A DNA stretch of 64,000 nt from UBA1429 sp964482225. GTDB taxonomy: Bacteria > Chloroflexota > Anaerolineae > UBA1429. The stretch is taken from positions 62,001 to 126,000 of the forward strand of contig CAYZWT010000001.1 of the NCBI GenBank assembly GCA_964482225.1. Reading direction: 5' to 3'. The translations under genes and the position numbers were made by a program. The notes beneath the pieces are model-generated. The model did no database searches. It had not been told where the DNA came from and worked only from the letters and a program-made list of their open reading frames with translations. Below are positions 49,023-57,299 of the stretch, piece by piece. Position 1 is the stretch's first letter. The number at the start of each line of letters is the position of its first letter.

Positions 49023-50000
49023 ATGGAAACAACGCTGGCTCAGGCCATTGAGATGTTCATCTTGGCGAAGGAGACGGAAGGGCGCAGTCCAAAAACCACC
49101 CAGTGGTATCGCGCCATGCTGGGGCACTTTGCCCAGCAGCTAGATCAGGGCATGGATACCGGCCTGCGCGATCTGAGCATAGCCGACGCGCGAGGGTTCG
49201 TTGCCCAGATGCAGAGCAGAGACTCCCTCTACGAAAACCACCCCTTCCTGGAACCTCGCAAGGGCGGTCTCTCGCCCAGCACGATCCACGGCTATGTGCG
49301 AGCGCTCAAGGCCTTCGGCAGTTGGTTGCAGGCCGAGGGCTTGGCCACGAGAGATCCTTTCGCCAAGCTGAAGCGGCCAAGCTTGCCAAAGCCGGTGATC
49401 AAGATCCTCTCCAAAGAGGAGATCCAGGCGCTCGTCGATGCGATCAACCCCAACACCTACCTGGGGGCGCGACAGTACGCCATCTTCGTTCTCTTGCTTG
49501 ACACCGGGATACGAGCCAGCGAGCTGTGTGGGCTGACTCTCACCAACACATTCCTGGACGAGAGCAGGATCCTGGTCAGAGGCAAGGGAAACAAGGAGCG
49601 GATCGTGCCCTTCGCCAACGCGACAAGACAGGCGCTGGCCCGCTACTTGACCACCTGGCGGGGTGAACCCCTCGACCCCAACGAGGAGAGTCTCTTTCTG
49701 ACGGTCGAGGGTCTTCCGCTCACCTATGATGCGCTCTCCGGCTGCATCAAGACACTGGGAAACCGGGCTGGTATTCCCAGACTCCACCCACATCTGTTTC
49801 GCCACACCTTCGCCGTCCACTATCTGATGAACGGCGGAGACGTCATGTCGCTCAAGCGCATCCTGGGCCACGCCACCTTGGATGTGACCCAAACCTATAT
49901 CCATCTGGCTGAACAACACGTGCAAGTGCAGCACAGCAGATTCTCACCCGTTGATCGCCTGGGGCTCAAAGTGGGCCGCTCTCGAAGGAGGAAACCATGA
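49023..50000 (+). CDS. Tyrosine-type site-specific recombinase (integrase)
   Basis: 325 residues from the ATG at 49023, which has ACGGAGG six bases upstream; in-frame ATGs further up lack a site. Residues 1-110 form the SAM-like core-binding domain (LAQAIEMFILAKETEGRSPKT). The catalytic domain has Arg164 in LDTGIRASEL, Lys in VRGKGNKER, His257 and Arg260 in HPHLFRHTF, His283 in LGHATL and the nucleophile Tyr292 in TYIHL, so it is intact. It lies about 370 bases from the broken tRNA-Lys gene and probably drove integration there. Its stop overlaps the start of the ParM-like gene (ATGA), an unusual coupling of integration with partition. Confidence 0.93.
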   Translation: METTLAQAIEMFILAKETEGRSPKTTQWYRAMLGHFAQQLDQGMDTGLRDLSIADARGFVAQMQSRDSLYENHPFLEPRKGGLSPSTIHGYVRALKAFGSWLQAEGLATRDPFAKLKRPSLPKPVIKILSKEEIQALVDAINPNTYLGARQYAIFVLLLDTGIRASELCGLTLTNTFLDESRILVRGKGNKERIVPFANATRQALARYLTTWRGEPLDPNEESLFLTVEGLPLTYDALSGCIKTLGNRAGIPRLHPHLFRHTFAVHYLMNGGDVMSLKRILGHATLDVTQTYIHLAEQHVQVQHSRFSPVDRLGLKVGRSRRRKP

Positions 50001-50968
50001 ACACACAGATAGCGTTCGATCCGGGCTTCGGCAACATCAAGCTTTACGGCGAGGAAGGTCCGCTACTTATGCAGTCAGCCGTCGGCATCAGCGGGGGACC
50101 CATTCTGTCCAGGATGACAGGTCTGCGCGGGACCAGACCTCCTCTGAGAGTGCAGACCGGCGCTGGCGTTTTTTTCGTCGGCGAAGGCGCCCACGACTGG
50201 GGTCGTCCGGTCGAGAACCTCGACTTTGACCGCCTTACGGGCGCGCCAGAGATGATGGCCCTCTTCTACGGCAGCCTGACCAAGTATGGTATACCTGTTG
50301 AGCCCTGTGATCTGATCGTGGGCCTGCCGATTCACGCGCTAGCAGGAGACGACGCATCGAGAACAAAGCGGGCAATACGAACTGCATTATTAGGGAAACA
50401 CACATGGCTCGCCGATGCACAGGAGTGTGGGCTGCAAGTCGACGAGGTGCGGCTCACGTCTCAGCCAGTAGGGGCCATGTTCGACTACCTTCTGGACAAA
50501 GATGGCCAGATGTCGGCAATCCGCCAGACAGCGCTCAAGGCTGAGTTGGGGATCTTGGGCATAGGCATGAACACTGTTGACTTGTTGGTTGTACGCGATG
50601 GGTCCCCAGTGAGCAGGTTCACGGCAGGGGATACCCTCGGGGTTAGGCGGTTGCTGGCTGTGCACCGAGGCACCTCCGATTACTCTCTGGCTGAGCTGGA
50701 CATGTTGTTGCGTCAGCGAGTCCTAGAACTGGATGGGGCGACACAAGTCTGGCAAAGCGAGGTTGTGGGATTCATCGAGAAGCATTGGGGCAGCACCTTC
50801 CGCCGGTTCAGGGCCGTCATCGCCGTCGGTGGCGGTGTCGTGCTACTACGCGAGGCGTTACTGCGACGTTTTAGAGACAAGTTGCACATCCCCGACGATC
50901 CTGTGATCGCTACCGCAAGAGGACTATACAAGTACGCCCAGATGGTGGCGCGGAGGCAACGTGTCTAG
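49997..50968 (+). CDS. ParM/StbA-like actin-family ATPase
   Basis: 323 residues. The actin/Hsp70 fold motifs are IAFDPGFGNIKLYG (phosphate 1), DLIVGLPIHAL, LGILGIGMNTVDLLVV (phosphate 2) and AVIAVGGGVVLLREAL (adenosine motif). Plasmid ParM proteins polymerise to push apart plasmid copies bound by ParR at parC. The start overlaps the integrase stop by four bases, and its stop overlaps the next gene by eight bases, so the three genes form one coupled operon. ParM-type proteins are mainly plasmid-borne, which suggests the element has or had an extrachromosomal phase. Confidence 0.82.
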   Translation: MNTQIAFDPGFGNIKLYGEEGPLLMQSAVGISGGPILSRMTGLRGTRPPLRVQTGAGVFFVGEGAHDWGRPVENLDFDRLTGAPEMMALFYGSLTKYGIPVEPCDLIVGLPIHALAGDDASRTKRAIRTALLGKHTWLADAQECGLQVDEVRLTSQPVGAMFDYLLDKDGQMSAIRQTALKAELGILGIGMNTVDLLVVRDGSPVSRFTAGDTLGVRRLLAVHRGTSDYSLAELDMLLRQRVLELDGATQVWQSEVVGFIEKHWGSTFRRFRAVIAVGGGVVLLREALLRRFRDKLHIPDDPVIATARGLYKYAQMVARRQRV

Positions 50969-51194
50969 GAGGGGCAGGCCGAAGTCGGTGAAGGCGGCAC
51001 ATGCCAGGGTCCTTCACGTCAAGATGAGGCTATACCCTGGTGATGATGACGACCTAATAGCCTTTGTGGAAGGCATCCCCAAGGGCTTGCTGGCCGCTAG
51101 CATCAAGCGAGCGTTGCGCGATGGCGTACAGGGCGATGCGCCTGGTGTACGGAACGAAGAGCTCCTGTCGCTGTTGGACGACCTGGTGGACTGA
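50961..51194 (+). CDS. ParR-like small ribbon-helix-helix protein
   Basis: 77 residues from the GTG at 50961 (CGGAGG four bases upstream, inside the parM gene). A basic N-terminal arm (SRRGRPKSVKAAHAR) precedes VKMRLYPGDDDDLIAFVEG and PKGLLAASIKRALRDGV, an arrangement of one strand and two helices typical of RHH DNA-binding proteins such as ParR. The C-terminal acidic tail (EELLSLLDDLVD) could contact the actin-like filament. Its position immediately after a parM-like gene supports the role of centromere-binding adaptor. Confidence 0.7.
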   Translation: MSRRGRPKSVKAAHARVLHVKMRLYPGDDDDLIAFVEGIPKGLLAASIKRALRDGVQGDAPGVRNEELLSLLDDLVD

Positions 51195-51325
51195 CGTTGT
51201 ACCGAGGTCCGTAAGCAGAGAGGTTTTTCGGGTGACCAACATGTGCGGTCGGGTGATTGGCCACCCGAAATGGCGCGTGTGCTGCGACACACATGGTAGC
51301 GATGTTGCGCTTCCGAATCCGGAGC

Positions 51326-54298
51326 CTATACTCCGGTGTAGCAGAATGCGGCCCAGTAGTACGGATGTGCGTAAGGTCGTGCGTCTGGCTGGGCAAGCAT
51401 GAATCCGATAGCAGCCTCGGTCCACTCTTCACCCATGCTATGCAGGTATCTGGCAATCTCACCGTTCGTGGCGGCCCTAAGCCAGGACTGCGCGATCCTG
51501 AGGGCGACAGGAGGTTCAACTTGTCGGCGCCGCCATACCTCGTAAAACCTGGCCATCAAGAGTGCCGCACAGATGTCGTCTACAGACCACATCGCCGAGA
51601 TGACTCCACCAACACCGGCGTAGATGAGTCCAGTTGGAAGTGAAATGACTTCGTCTGGTAGGCTAATCCCTATGGTACCCACGTCGCAAGTCGAGAGAAC
51701 CGCAAGCCGTGCGGAGAGATTGAGGCCAAGCACCGTGCGTAGGCTAAGACGCGTATCGCCTGCTAAGAGCAAGGCGCTCTCCAACTCATCAACTGGGTCT
51801 AGGCGGCCATGCGATGCAAAGTGCCAAACCTCAGCATCCGCCAAATGCTTGACAACCGCATCGACGTCTGCCTCCGCTCCTCGAAGGACAACTGCTTGGC
51901 AATCCCCGAGCGCTCGCGCCACAGCTGCTACTTCAGCGTCGGCGTAGGGCAGCGAGGCATCTAAATTGCCGACAACCAACGCCCGTGCGATCCGTGACTC
52001 GGCTGGCGATCTATGATCCAAGGCACTCAGCACTCGGGAATTGGGTGCGTAGCTCCATGATATGTGTTGATCTGCTAAAGCGGCGTGCAAAGGCAGCTGG
52101 CAGAGTGCTTGGGACGGAATAAGCGTGGCCTGATCTGCCCTAACACGCATCAGGGTTGTAAAGATTGGGCCCATGACGCTCTCTTCTAGCCAGGCGAGGA
52201 GAGAGGTCAAAGAACCAAGCCAATCGCTGCGCGCCTTGCTGCTCCACGAGGTCTGGCAGTCTCTGTAGGGAACCCAGTGACTAGGGCTCGGGAGTTCAGC
52301 ACTCTCTCGATGAACGCGAGTACGTAGTGATCGATTCGTCAGTAAGGGAAGCCAAACTCGGTAGACCACGCCTTGATAGACGACAAGGGCCAAACCGCCG
52401 GATCGCGCTGGCACAATGTAAACGAGCGCACTGAAGTGCGATGCTTGCTCTAGATCATCAACGTCTAGCTGCGGCATGAAATCTGGCACACACACTCTCA
52501 GTTCATTGATCGCTCTTCGAAGCGCCTGTCGGGCGGTCTTTCCTGACTGGGCCAGTGCCAGGTACAGCCGCGGGCCTATCTGTCGGCTGATCTGGCGCAT
52601 CCTGGTGTCTGTCTTGTGAACCGCTTCTCGTGCAACTACAAATGCTGTCCACAAGTGCGTCGGAGCTTCAGATGGCTTTTCATGGGATAGAGCAAGCCTC
52701 TCACTTAGCCAGCGGGCTCGGCTTGTATCGAGAAGGAGGGCGGCCGTCTTTAGTCGCTCACCATCATCATCACCGGCATGCGCGCGGGCGATGGCGTAAG
52801 CCGCCAAGGCCGACACATCACGTGCCTGTCTGAGCACTGCCTGCCGTGCCTCAACGCTGGTCGACGAGTAGTAGAGGTCGTCCACCGTCTCAACGGCAGA
52901 AGCCAGAACACCCCTTGCCTCTTCCCATCGGCCTAGATGCGAGAGCAGGGCCCCCAGGCGCCTTTGTGCTACACCGACGTAATCCGCAAAGCCCTCCAAC
53001 GGGACGGAGTTGATGACCCAGGTGTAGATGCCGATGGCTTCCTCGAAATCCTGCTGAGACTTTGCCAATACGGCACGCCGCTCATATTCGAGGGCCAAAT
53101 TGAGGGAAGTGGGAACCCATTCCTGAAGCATCGATTCCGATTTGAGAACCTCAAGGGCACCTCTGTACAAACCTATAGCGTGGCCAGTGTTCTCGAGTCT
53201 GTCCCCGAGCGTACGGTCGCCATAGGCGCTGGCGAGGCCCACACACGTGGATGCCCACTCTGCGGGCATATCCTTACGTGTCCTGACTCTGAGCGCTTGC
53301 TCGAGGAGCTCAATTGAGCGCTCTACTAGCGTAGGATCGCCTCTCGCTGCGACGTTGCGATACGCTATTGCGAGATTCACACGGATAGCCGACCACGTAA
53401 GGGGCGCTGCTTTCTCCAGATCAAGCGGAAGCACTTGTTCCAGTAGTGTGATCGCTTGGCCTAGATTCTCTTCTCGGTCACCGTAGATGCGAAAAACGTA
53501 GCACGCCCCGAGATTCTGAATGACATAGGCCCGTTCCTGGGGACTGCCACTCCAGACATCGCTGTCAACGATATCCTTGAGCAGTACTAATGCCTGCTCT
53601 ATGTTGTCTGCCTTGCCGTCCACCAAGCGCGAGAAGTAGGTCAGAGCGAGGTTGCCTGAAGACATCGCCCACTCGACGGGCATCCTTTCCCGAGTTCTCA
53701 CCTCCAGAGCCTTCTTCTCATACTGTAGTGCGGCCTCGAGGTTCGACAGGCGGTCGCCAGTTGCACACTCGGTGTATGCGGTGGCCAAAGACGAGCAAAT
53801 ATCAGCCCATTCGACGGGGTCCGTATCTTTCTTCACCAACGTCAGCGCCTGCTGATAGAGGCGTATCGCTTCTTCTGGCTTGCCTCTGGCGCCGTAGTAC
53901 GACCGTTTGAGGTATAGATCGGCCAGGTCGCGAGTCGCTAGACCCCAACTAGTCGGCGCGCCAGTAGGTGTCTCTCCCTGCAAGTATCGGCCAAGCACAA
54001 GGAACTGCCCCTCAGTATCCTCGGGCGGCTCCCGCTCATGGGCGCGATCGCGGGTACGAGCGAGGCAGAGACACGCATGAACCACGTCCTCTGCGCGATA
54101 GCTGCCATCCTGCACGTTCATAGCCTCAGCCAAGATCGCCGCTGCCTGGACGAAGGAGTCGGCGTGAACGGCCCCGAACGCCCGTGACGCGTTGTCCCCA
54201 AGGTATTGATCGCACCTAGCCAGTAACTCGGCCTGCTCGTAGTGAGATAGCAGGTCCGCCACGGTGCTGATGAGTTCTGAGTCTGTTGGCACGCCCAT
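51326..54298 (-). CDS. TPR-CHAT protein (caspase-like protease domain)
   Basis: 990 residues from the ATG at 54298 (AGGGG just upstream; an ATG at 54325 has none). Residues 100-520 are TPR-like repeats, several with the pattern LEQALRVRTRKDMPAEWASTCVGLA. The C-terminal 330 residues are a CHAT domain, with the catalytic His at about 830 in WHFASHG and the catalytic Cys at about 871 in LSTCDVG, both present. The final GLIYAGVGGVISAMWSVDD is typical. CHAT proteins are cysteine proteases related to caspases, and some (TPR-CHAT/Craspase) act in CRISPR-linked or other immunity. No CRISPR is near. It is last in a minus-strand block with PglZ and helicase genes, after a 242-base gap, so it may have its own promoter. 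Confidence 0.88.
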   Translation of the reverse strand: MGVPTDSELISTVADLLSHYEQAELLARCDQYLGDNASRAFGAVHADSFVQAAAILAEAMNVQDGSYRAEDVVHACLCLARTRDRAHEREPPEDTEGQFLVLGRYLQGETPTGAPTSWGLATRDLADLYLKRSYYGARGKPEEAIRLYQQALTLVKKDTDPVEWADICSSLATAYTECATGDRLSNLEAALQYEKKALEVRTRERMPVEWAMSSGNLALTYFSRLVDGKADNIEQALVLLKDIVDSDVWSGSPQERAYVIQNLGACYVFRIYGDREENLGQAITLLEQVLPLDLEKAAPLTWSAIRVNLAIAYRNVAARGDPTLVERSIELLEQALRVRTRKDMPAEWASTCVGLASAYGDRTLGDRLENTGHAIGLYRGALEVLKSESMLQEWVPTSLNLALEYERRAVLAKSQQDFEEAIGIYTWVINSVPLEGFADYVGVAQRRLGALLSHLGRWEEARGVLASAVETVDDLYYSSTSVEARQAVLRQARDVSALAAYAIARAHAGDDDGERLKTAALLLDTSRARWLSERLALSHEKPSEAPTHLWTAFVVAREAVHKTDTRMRQISRQIGPRLYLALAQSGKTARQALRRAINELRVCVPDFMPQLDVDDLEQASHFSALVYIVPARSGGLALVVYQGVVYRVWLPLLTNRSLRTRVHRESAELPSPSHWVPYRDCQTSWSSKARSDWLGSLTSLLAWLEESVMGPIFTTLMRVRADQATLIPSQALCQLPLHAALADQHISWSYAPNSRVLSALDHRSPAESRIARALVVGNLDASLPYADAEVAAVARALGDCQAVVLRGAEADVDAVVKHLADAEVWHFASHGRLDPVDELESALLLAGDTRLSLRTVLGLNLSARLAVLSTCDVGTIGISLPDEVISLPTGLIYAGVGGVISAMWSVDDICAALLMARFYEVWRRRQVEPPVALRIAQSWLRAATNGEIARYLHSMGEEWTEAAIGFMLAQPDARPYAHPYYWAAFCYTGV

Positions 54299-54540
54299 GT
54301 CCCCTATCCGGCTCAGATCATGCACAGGCTGCTAAGCTATACGCGCCTTGAGGGTCTTGGGCTCTGCTATCAGTGAGCGGTTGCTGTCGTCGAGCTCTAG
54401 TGTCCCAAGACCTCATTGCCAGCTTTCTCCCATTACGCCTCTTTTAGATAGAGCTTGATGGTCTGTGCCTCTCTACAGTCCATGTTACGATAGCCTTGTT
54501 GGGAGCATGCTGTGTTGTATAACATGATCAGACCGATTTT

Positions 54541-55302
54541 CTATTGGTCGGCTACACTACGCAACATGATCAGGTCCTGATCCAACCCGTGACGAAAGAG
54601 GTCGAGACAACATGATGCCCTGACAAGACCGACCGCATCGATTTCGCCTAGATGGAACGGGAACAGGCTTGGGCTATGGATCAGCTCAGCTAGCGGAGCA
54701 GCGCTATTGGAGCGCGCATGCAAAGTGGCCTCAACAAGCCATGCAGTCAACTCGGCATCGCCGAGCGTTTTTGCGCGCTCGACGTGATACACTCCCTTGG
54801 TTCCCGTCTCGCTCAGTACACCCCAATCAATGTATGAGCGCAGAACACGACGTGCAGCACGGGAGACTGTCTCCCGCTCACCGTACAGCTCACGCACCCG
54901 GCGCTGGACCTGAGCAGCGGCTGCATGGCCTTGAAGCCTGACGAGCCGGCCCACTTGGGCGGCAACGTCGCCCCAGAACGGATACACGGCCATGACCATG
55001 CCCCAGTGAACAGCGATATGTTCGCTCTGTGGCAGGCGATCGAGCCACTCCAGGCCACGAGCGCGAAGGGATTCGAGCTCGGACGGTACAGTGATCCATA
55101 CTCTCAGCAAGATGGTGATGATCTTCTCGCGGTTGCCGCGCGCGCTTGTGCCACCGACAGAGACTTTGTCGCGCAGTGTCTCCTGCAGCGCGCGGTCGGC
55201 GGCGGCTCTGTCGTGTCCCTCGCGCGCGAGCGCAGCGGTCTGTTCGAGCCACTCCAGCCGAACCCTCTGACTGAATCCGATCTGCCGTGGAGTATGGCTC
55301 AT
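54541..55302 (-). CDS. Unrecognised PglZ-linked protein with winged-helix-like segment
   Basis: 253 residues from the ATG at 55302, which overlaps the PglZ stop (ATGA) and has a G-rich ribosome site. It begins MSHTPRQIGFSQRVRLEWLEQ. Residues 130-185 (RVRELYGERETVSRAARRVLRSYIDWGVL then a KGVYH strand) look like a winged helix. The central HIAVHWGMVMAVYPFWGDVA is hydrophobic but does not look like a membrane span. I know no function. Translational coupling to pglZ indicates that it is a component of the same system. It does not look like BrxA (DUF1819) or BrxB (DUF1788) by eye. Confidence 0.75.
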   Translation of the reverse strand: MSHTPRQIGFSQRVRLEWLEQTAALAREGHDRAAADRALQETLRDKVSVGGTSARGNREKIITILLRVWITVPSELESLRARGLEWLDRLPQSEHIAVHWGMVMAVYPFWGDVAAQVGRLVRLQGHAAAAQVQRRVRELYGERETVSRAARRVLRSYIDWGVLSETGTKGVYHVERAKTLGDAELTAWLVEATLHARSNSAAPLAELIHSPSLFPFHLGEIDAVGLVRASCCLDLFRHGLDQDLIMLRSVADQ

Positions 55303-57299
55303 GTCCCCCCCATTTCGATCTCGACCAGAGGGACGATGATCTCCTCGACAGACATCCCCCCATGTGTAACAAGCCGGTCTCCCTCTCGGACGAACGCATC
55401 TCGGGCAGGCGCCAGCAGAGGCAGATAGTCCTCTGGCAGGCCCACAGTCTCCCACTCTACTGCACAAGGAAAACGTTCCTGCATTCGTCTCCGTACCAGC
55501 CTGTCTGAATAGATCCGCACCCGCTCGCCGCGTAGGTCGGCAGCAGATCCTTCCGAAGGGCGGCCGCACCCAGTGGCTTCGACATTGCCATGGTCAGAGG
55601 TCAGAAAGACGGCAAACTCGCGGTCCAAAAGCAGTTCTAGCAGCGCATCCAGGTCTGGCTGGTGCGCCCACTGACGCACCTGGTTGATCATACCTGCGGC
55701 ACCAAGCTCCATCCCGTGCATGATGCGGTCTACTTTGCCGATGATGAGCCCTGCCGCTCGAATTCTCGGAGAAGAGATCAACTCGTCGACACGCTCCAAG
55801 GCATCATCTCCCAGACCCTTGATATAAACGACCTCATTCTGTGCGAGTCCCTGATCTTCCCAGAACTGAAGCCAGAGCGCAGGTTCCCTGTCGGTGGTTC
55901 GGACGCTGTCTGGGAAATAGACGGGTGGTCTGCCCGCAAAGAGTGCTTGCCTCGAAACCGACGTAATCGAGGGGATCCATGCGAATACTGCTTGTTCCCG
56001 AAAGCGGTAGCTCGGCCTACGCATGGCGAGCGCCTCGCGGACTACCAGCCATTGGTCGAGCGCCAGACCATCAACCACAAGGAGCGCAACCCTTGTCTCA
56101 CGATCCTTCAGTCGTCTGGCTATGTAACGCGGTACGTGGTGCAGCATGACTGGTGGCGCCGCAGGCAGGTTGATCAGGCTCGCATATCGTCTGCAGAGCC
56201 ATGCCGAAAAGGCCACGTCCATCCGCGCTCGCAGGCCTGCTATATCGCCGTTCTCGTAGCTGGGGTGAGGCGTATCCAGATCGTTCGATATCATAGTCAG
56301 CTCTGCCCACCCACGCGCAAAGCGCAGCCATTCCGCGTATCCAGCGGCTTCGCCCGGAAGAGATGCGCCGAGGTTCTCCTTCAGCCTGGCCTGACGATAG
56401 CGTCGGTCCTCTGCATCGGGACTCTGCACCCCGACGCTTGCCCATCTGCCTACGAGGGCGTCTGCTCTCCGGTGAGCCACGGGCCGCAGCCACCCCTCCA
56501 GAAACAGATTGCTGATGTAGACACGAATATCGTCATGATCGAAAGGCAAATCCACCGGCCCTTCGATAGACAAGGCATAGGGGGTTGGTCGTTCGTGAAT
56601 GCCCAAGTTGTCTTCAGCTACTCGATCGAGAAAGATCGCCCAGCGCTCCTGAAGGAACGCCCAGAATGCTTCTCGATCCCGAGCGATCAGCTCCAGAGGC
56701 CAGTCGGCAAAGGCGTCGCCCTGACGTAGTAGCTGTATGAGCCGTTCGTCGAGGATAGCCGGAATCCGCTGCCCCAGGTAATGGCGACGGAGGAGAACCC
56801 GCAACAGGTCGCTGGGCTGCTTGATCAACTCAGGGGCAATCCCAAAGACATGCCGCAAGGCGAACTCTTTGGTTGCGTTGTCGCCAAGTATCCCTGGCGC
56901 ATGGAGCTGCTGGGCATCGTACAAAGCGTCCAGGTTGCCAGGATCTAGGGCTGCCACGACAGGGTAGCTGAGATGCGGAAAGATCTCGCCGAGGCTGAAA
57001 GAGAGCATCCTCCCGGTCTGCAGCAGGTCGTAGGGCAATGTGCTCAGGTCAGTGGCGGGAGAACGCAACACGACCACGAGGTCAGTGTTCTCTCCCCGAT
57101 CCCAGTGCGAACGGAATCGGCTCTCGTAGGCGTAGCGAAAGGCCACGGGATCCTCAAACGGAATGAGCTCGAAACCTCGATCCCGGATGCCATCGAGGAT
57201 CCCTTCCTCGAGTAACAGCCCGTCTGGGTCTGCGACTAGGGTCAGCCTTGCGGCCTTGGGGGTGAACTCTTTGAGGAGCAGATCGCGCCAGCTACTCAT
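55299..57299 (-). CDS. pglZ: PglZ-domain protein
   Basis: 666 residues from the ATG at 57299 (GGAGGG six bases upstream). PglZ proteins belong to the alkaline phosphatase superfamily and are core parts of BREX/Pgl phage resistance and related islands. The metal Asp is in LLVVDGLALDQW (408-411), the nucleophile region is PSITSVSRQALFAG (Thr near 446), KVDRIMHG supplies another Asp/His pair, and TSDHGN (567-572) completes the site, so the enzyme looks active. The N-terminal 350 residues are the usual helical extension. The start overlaps the helicase stop and the stop overlaps the next start, giving a tightly coupled helicase-pglZ-253aa trio. Confidence 0.9.
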   Translation of the reverse strand: MSSWRDLLLKEFTPKAARLTLVADPDGLLLEEGILDGIRDRGFELIPFEDPVAFRYAYESRFRSHWDRGENTDLVVVLRSPATDLSTLPYDLLQTGRMLSFSLGEIFPHLSYPVVAALDPGNLDALYDAQQLHAPGILGDNATKEFALRHVFGIAPELIKQPSDLLRVLLRRHYLGQRIPAILDERLIQLLRQGDAFADWPLELIARDREAFWAFLQERWAIFLDRVAEDNLGIHERPTPYALSIEGPVDLPFDHDDIRVYISNLFLEGWLRPVAHRRADALVGRWASVGVQSPDAEDRRYRQARLKENLGASLPGEAAGYAEWLRFARGWAELTMISNDLDTPHPSYENGDIAGLRARMDVAFSAWLCRRYASLINLPAAPPVMLHHVPRYIARRLKDRETRVALLVVDGLALDQWLVVREALAMRRPSYRFREQAVFAWIPSITSVSRQALFAGRPPVYFPDSVRTTDREPALWLQFWEDQGLAQNEVVYIKGLGDDALERVDELISSPRIRAAGLIIGKVDRIMHGMELGAAGMINQVRQWAHQPDLDALLELLLDREFAVFLTSDHGNVEATGCGRPSEGSAADLRGERVRIYSDRLVRRRMQERFPCAVEWETVGLPEDYLPLLAPARDAFVREGDRLVTHGGMSVEEIIVPLVEIEMGGT

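Noticed and set aside
48870..51194. Replication origin with iterons
   Set aside because: Phased repeats and partition genes are present, but no replication initiator or AT-rich unwinding region is seen, so a centromere or arm-site role is more likely.
54502..54575. Direct repeat AACATGATCAG as an att site
   Set aside because: Only 11 bases, around a common TGATCA palindrome, with one copy inside the 3' end of a gene; too weak to support.
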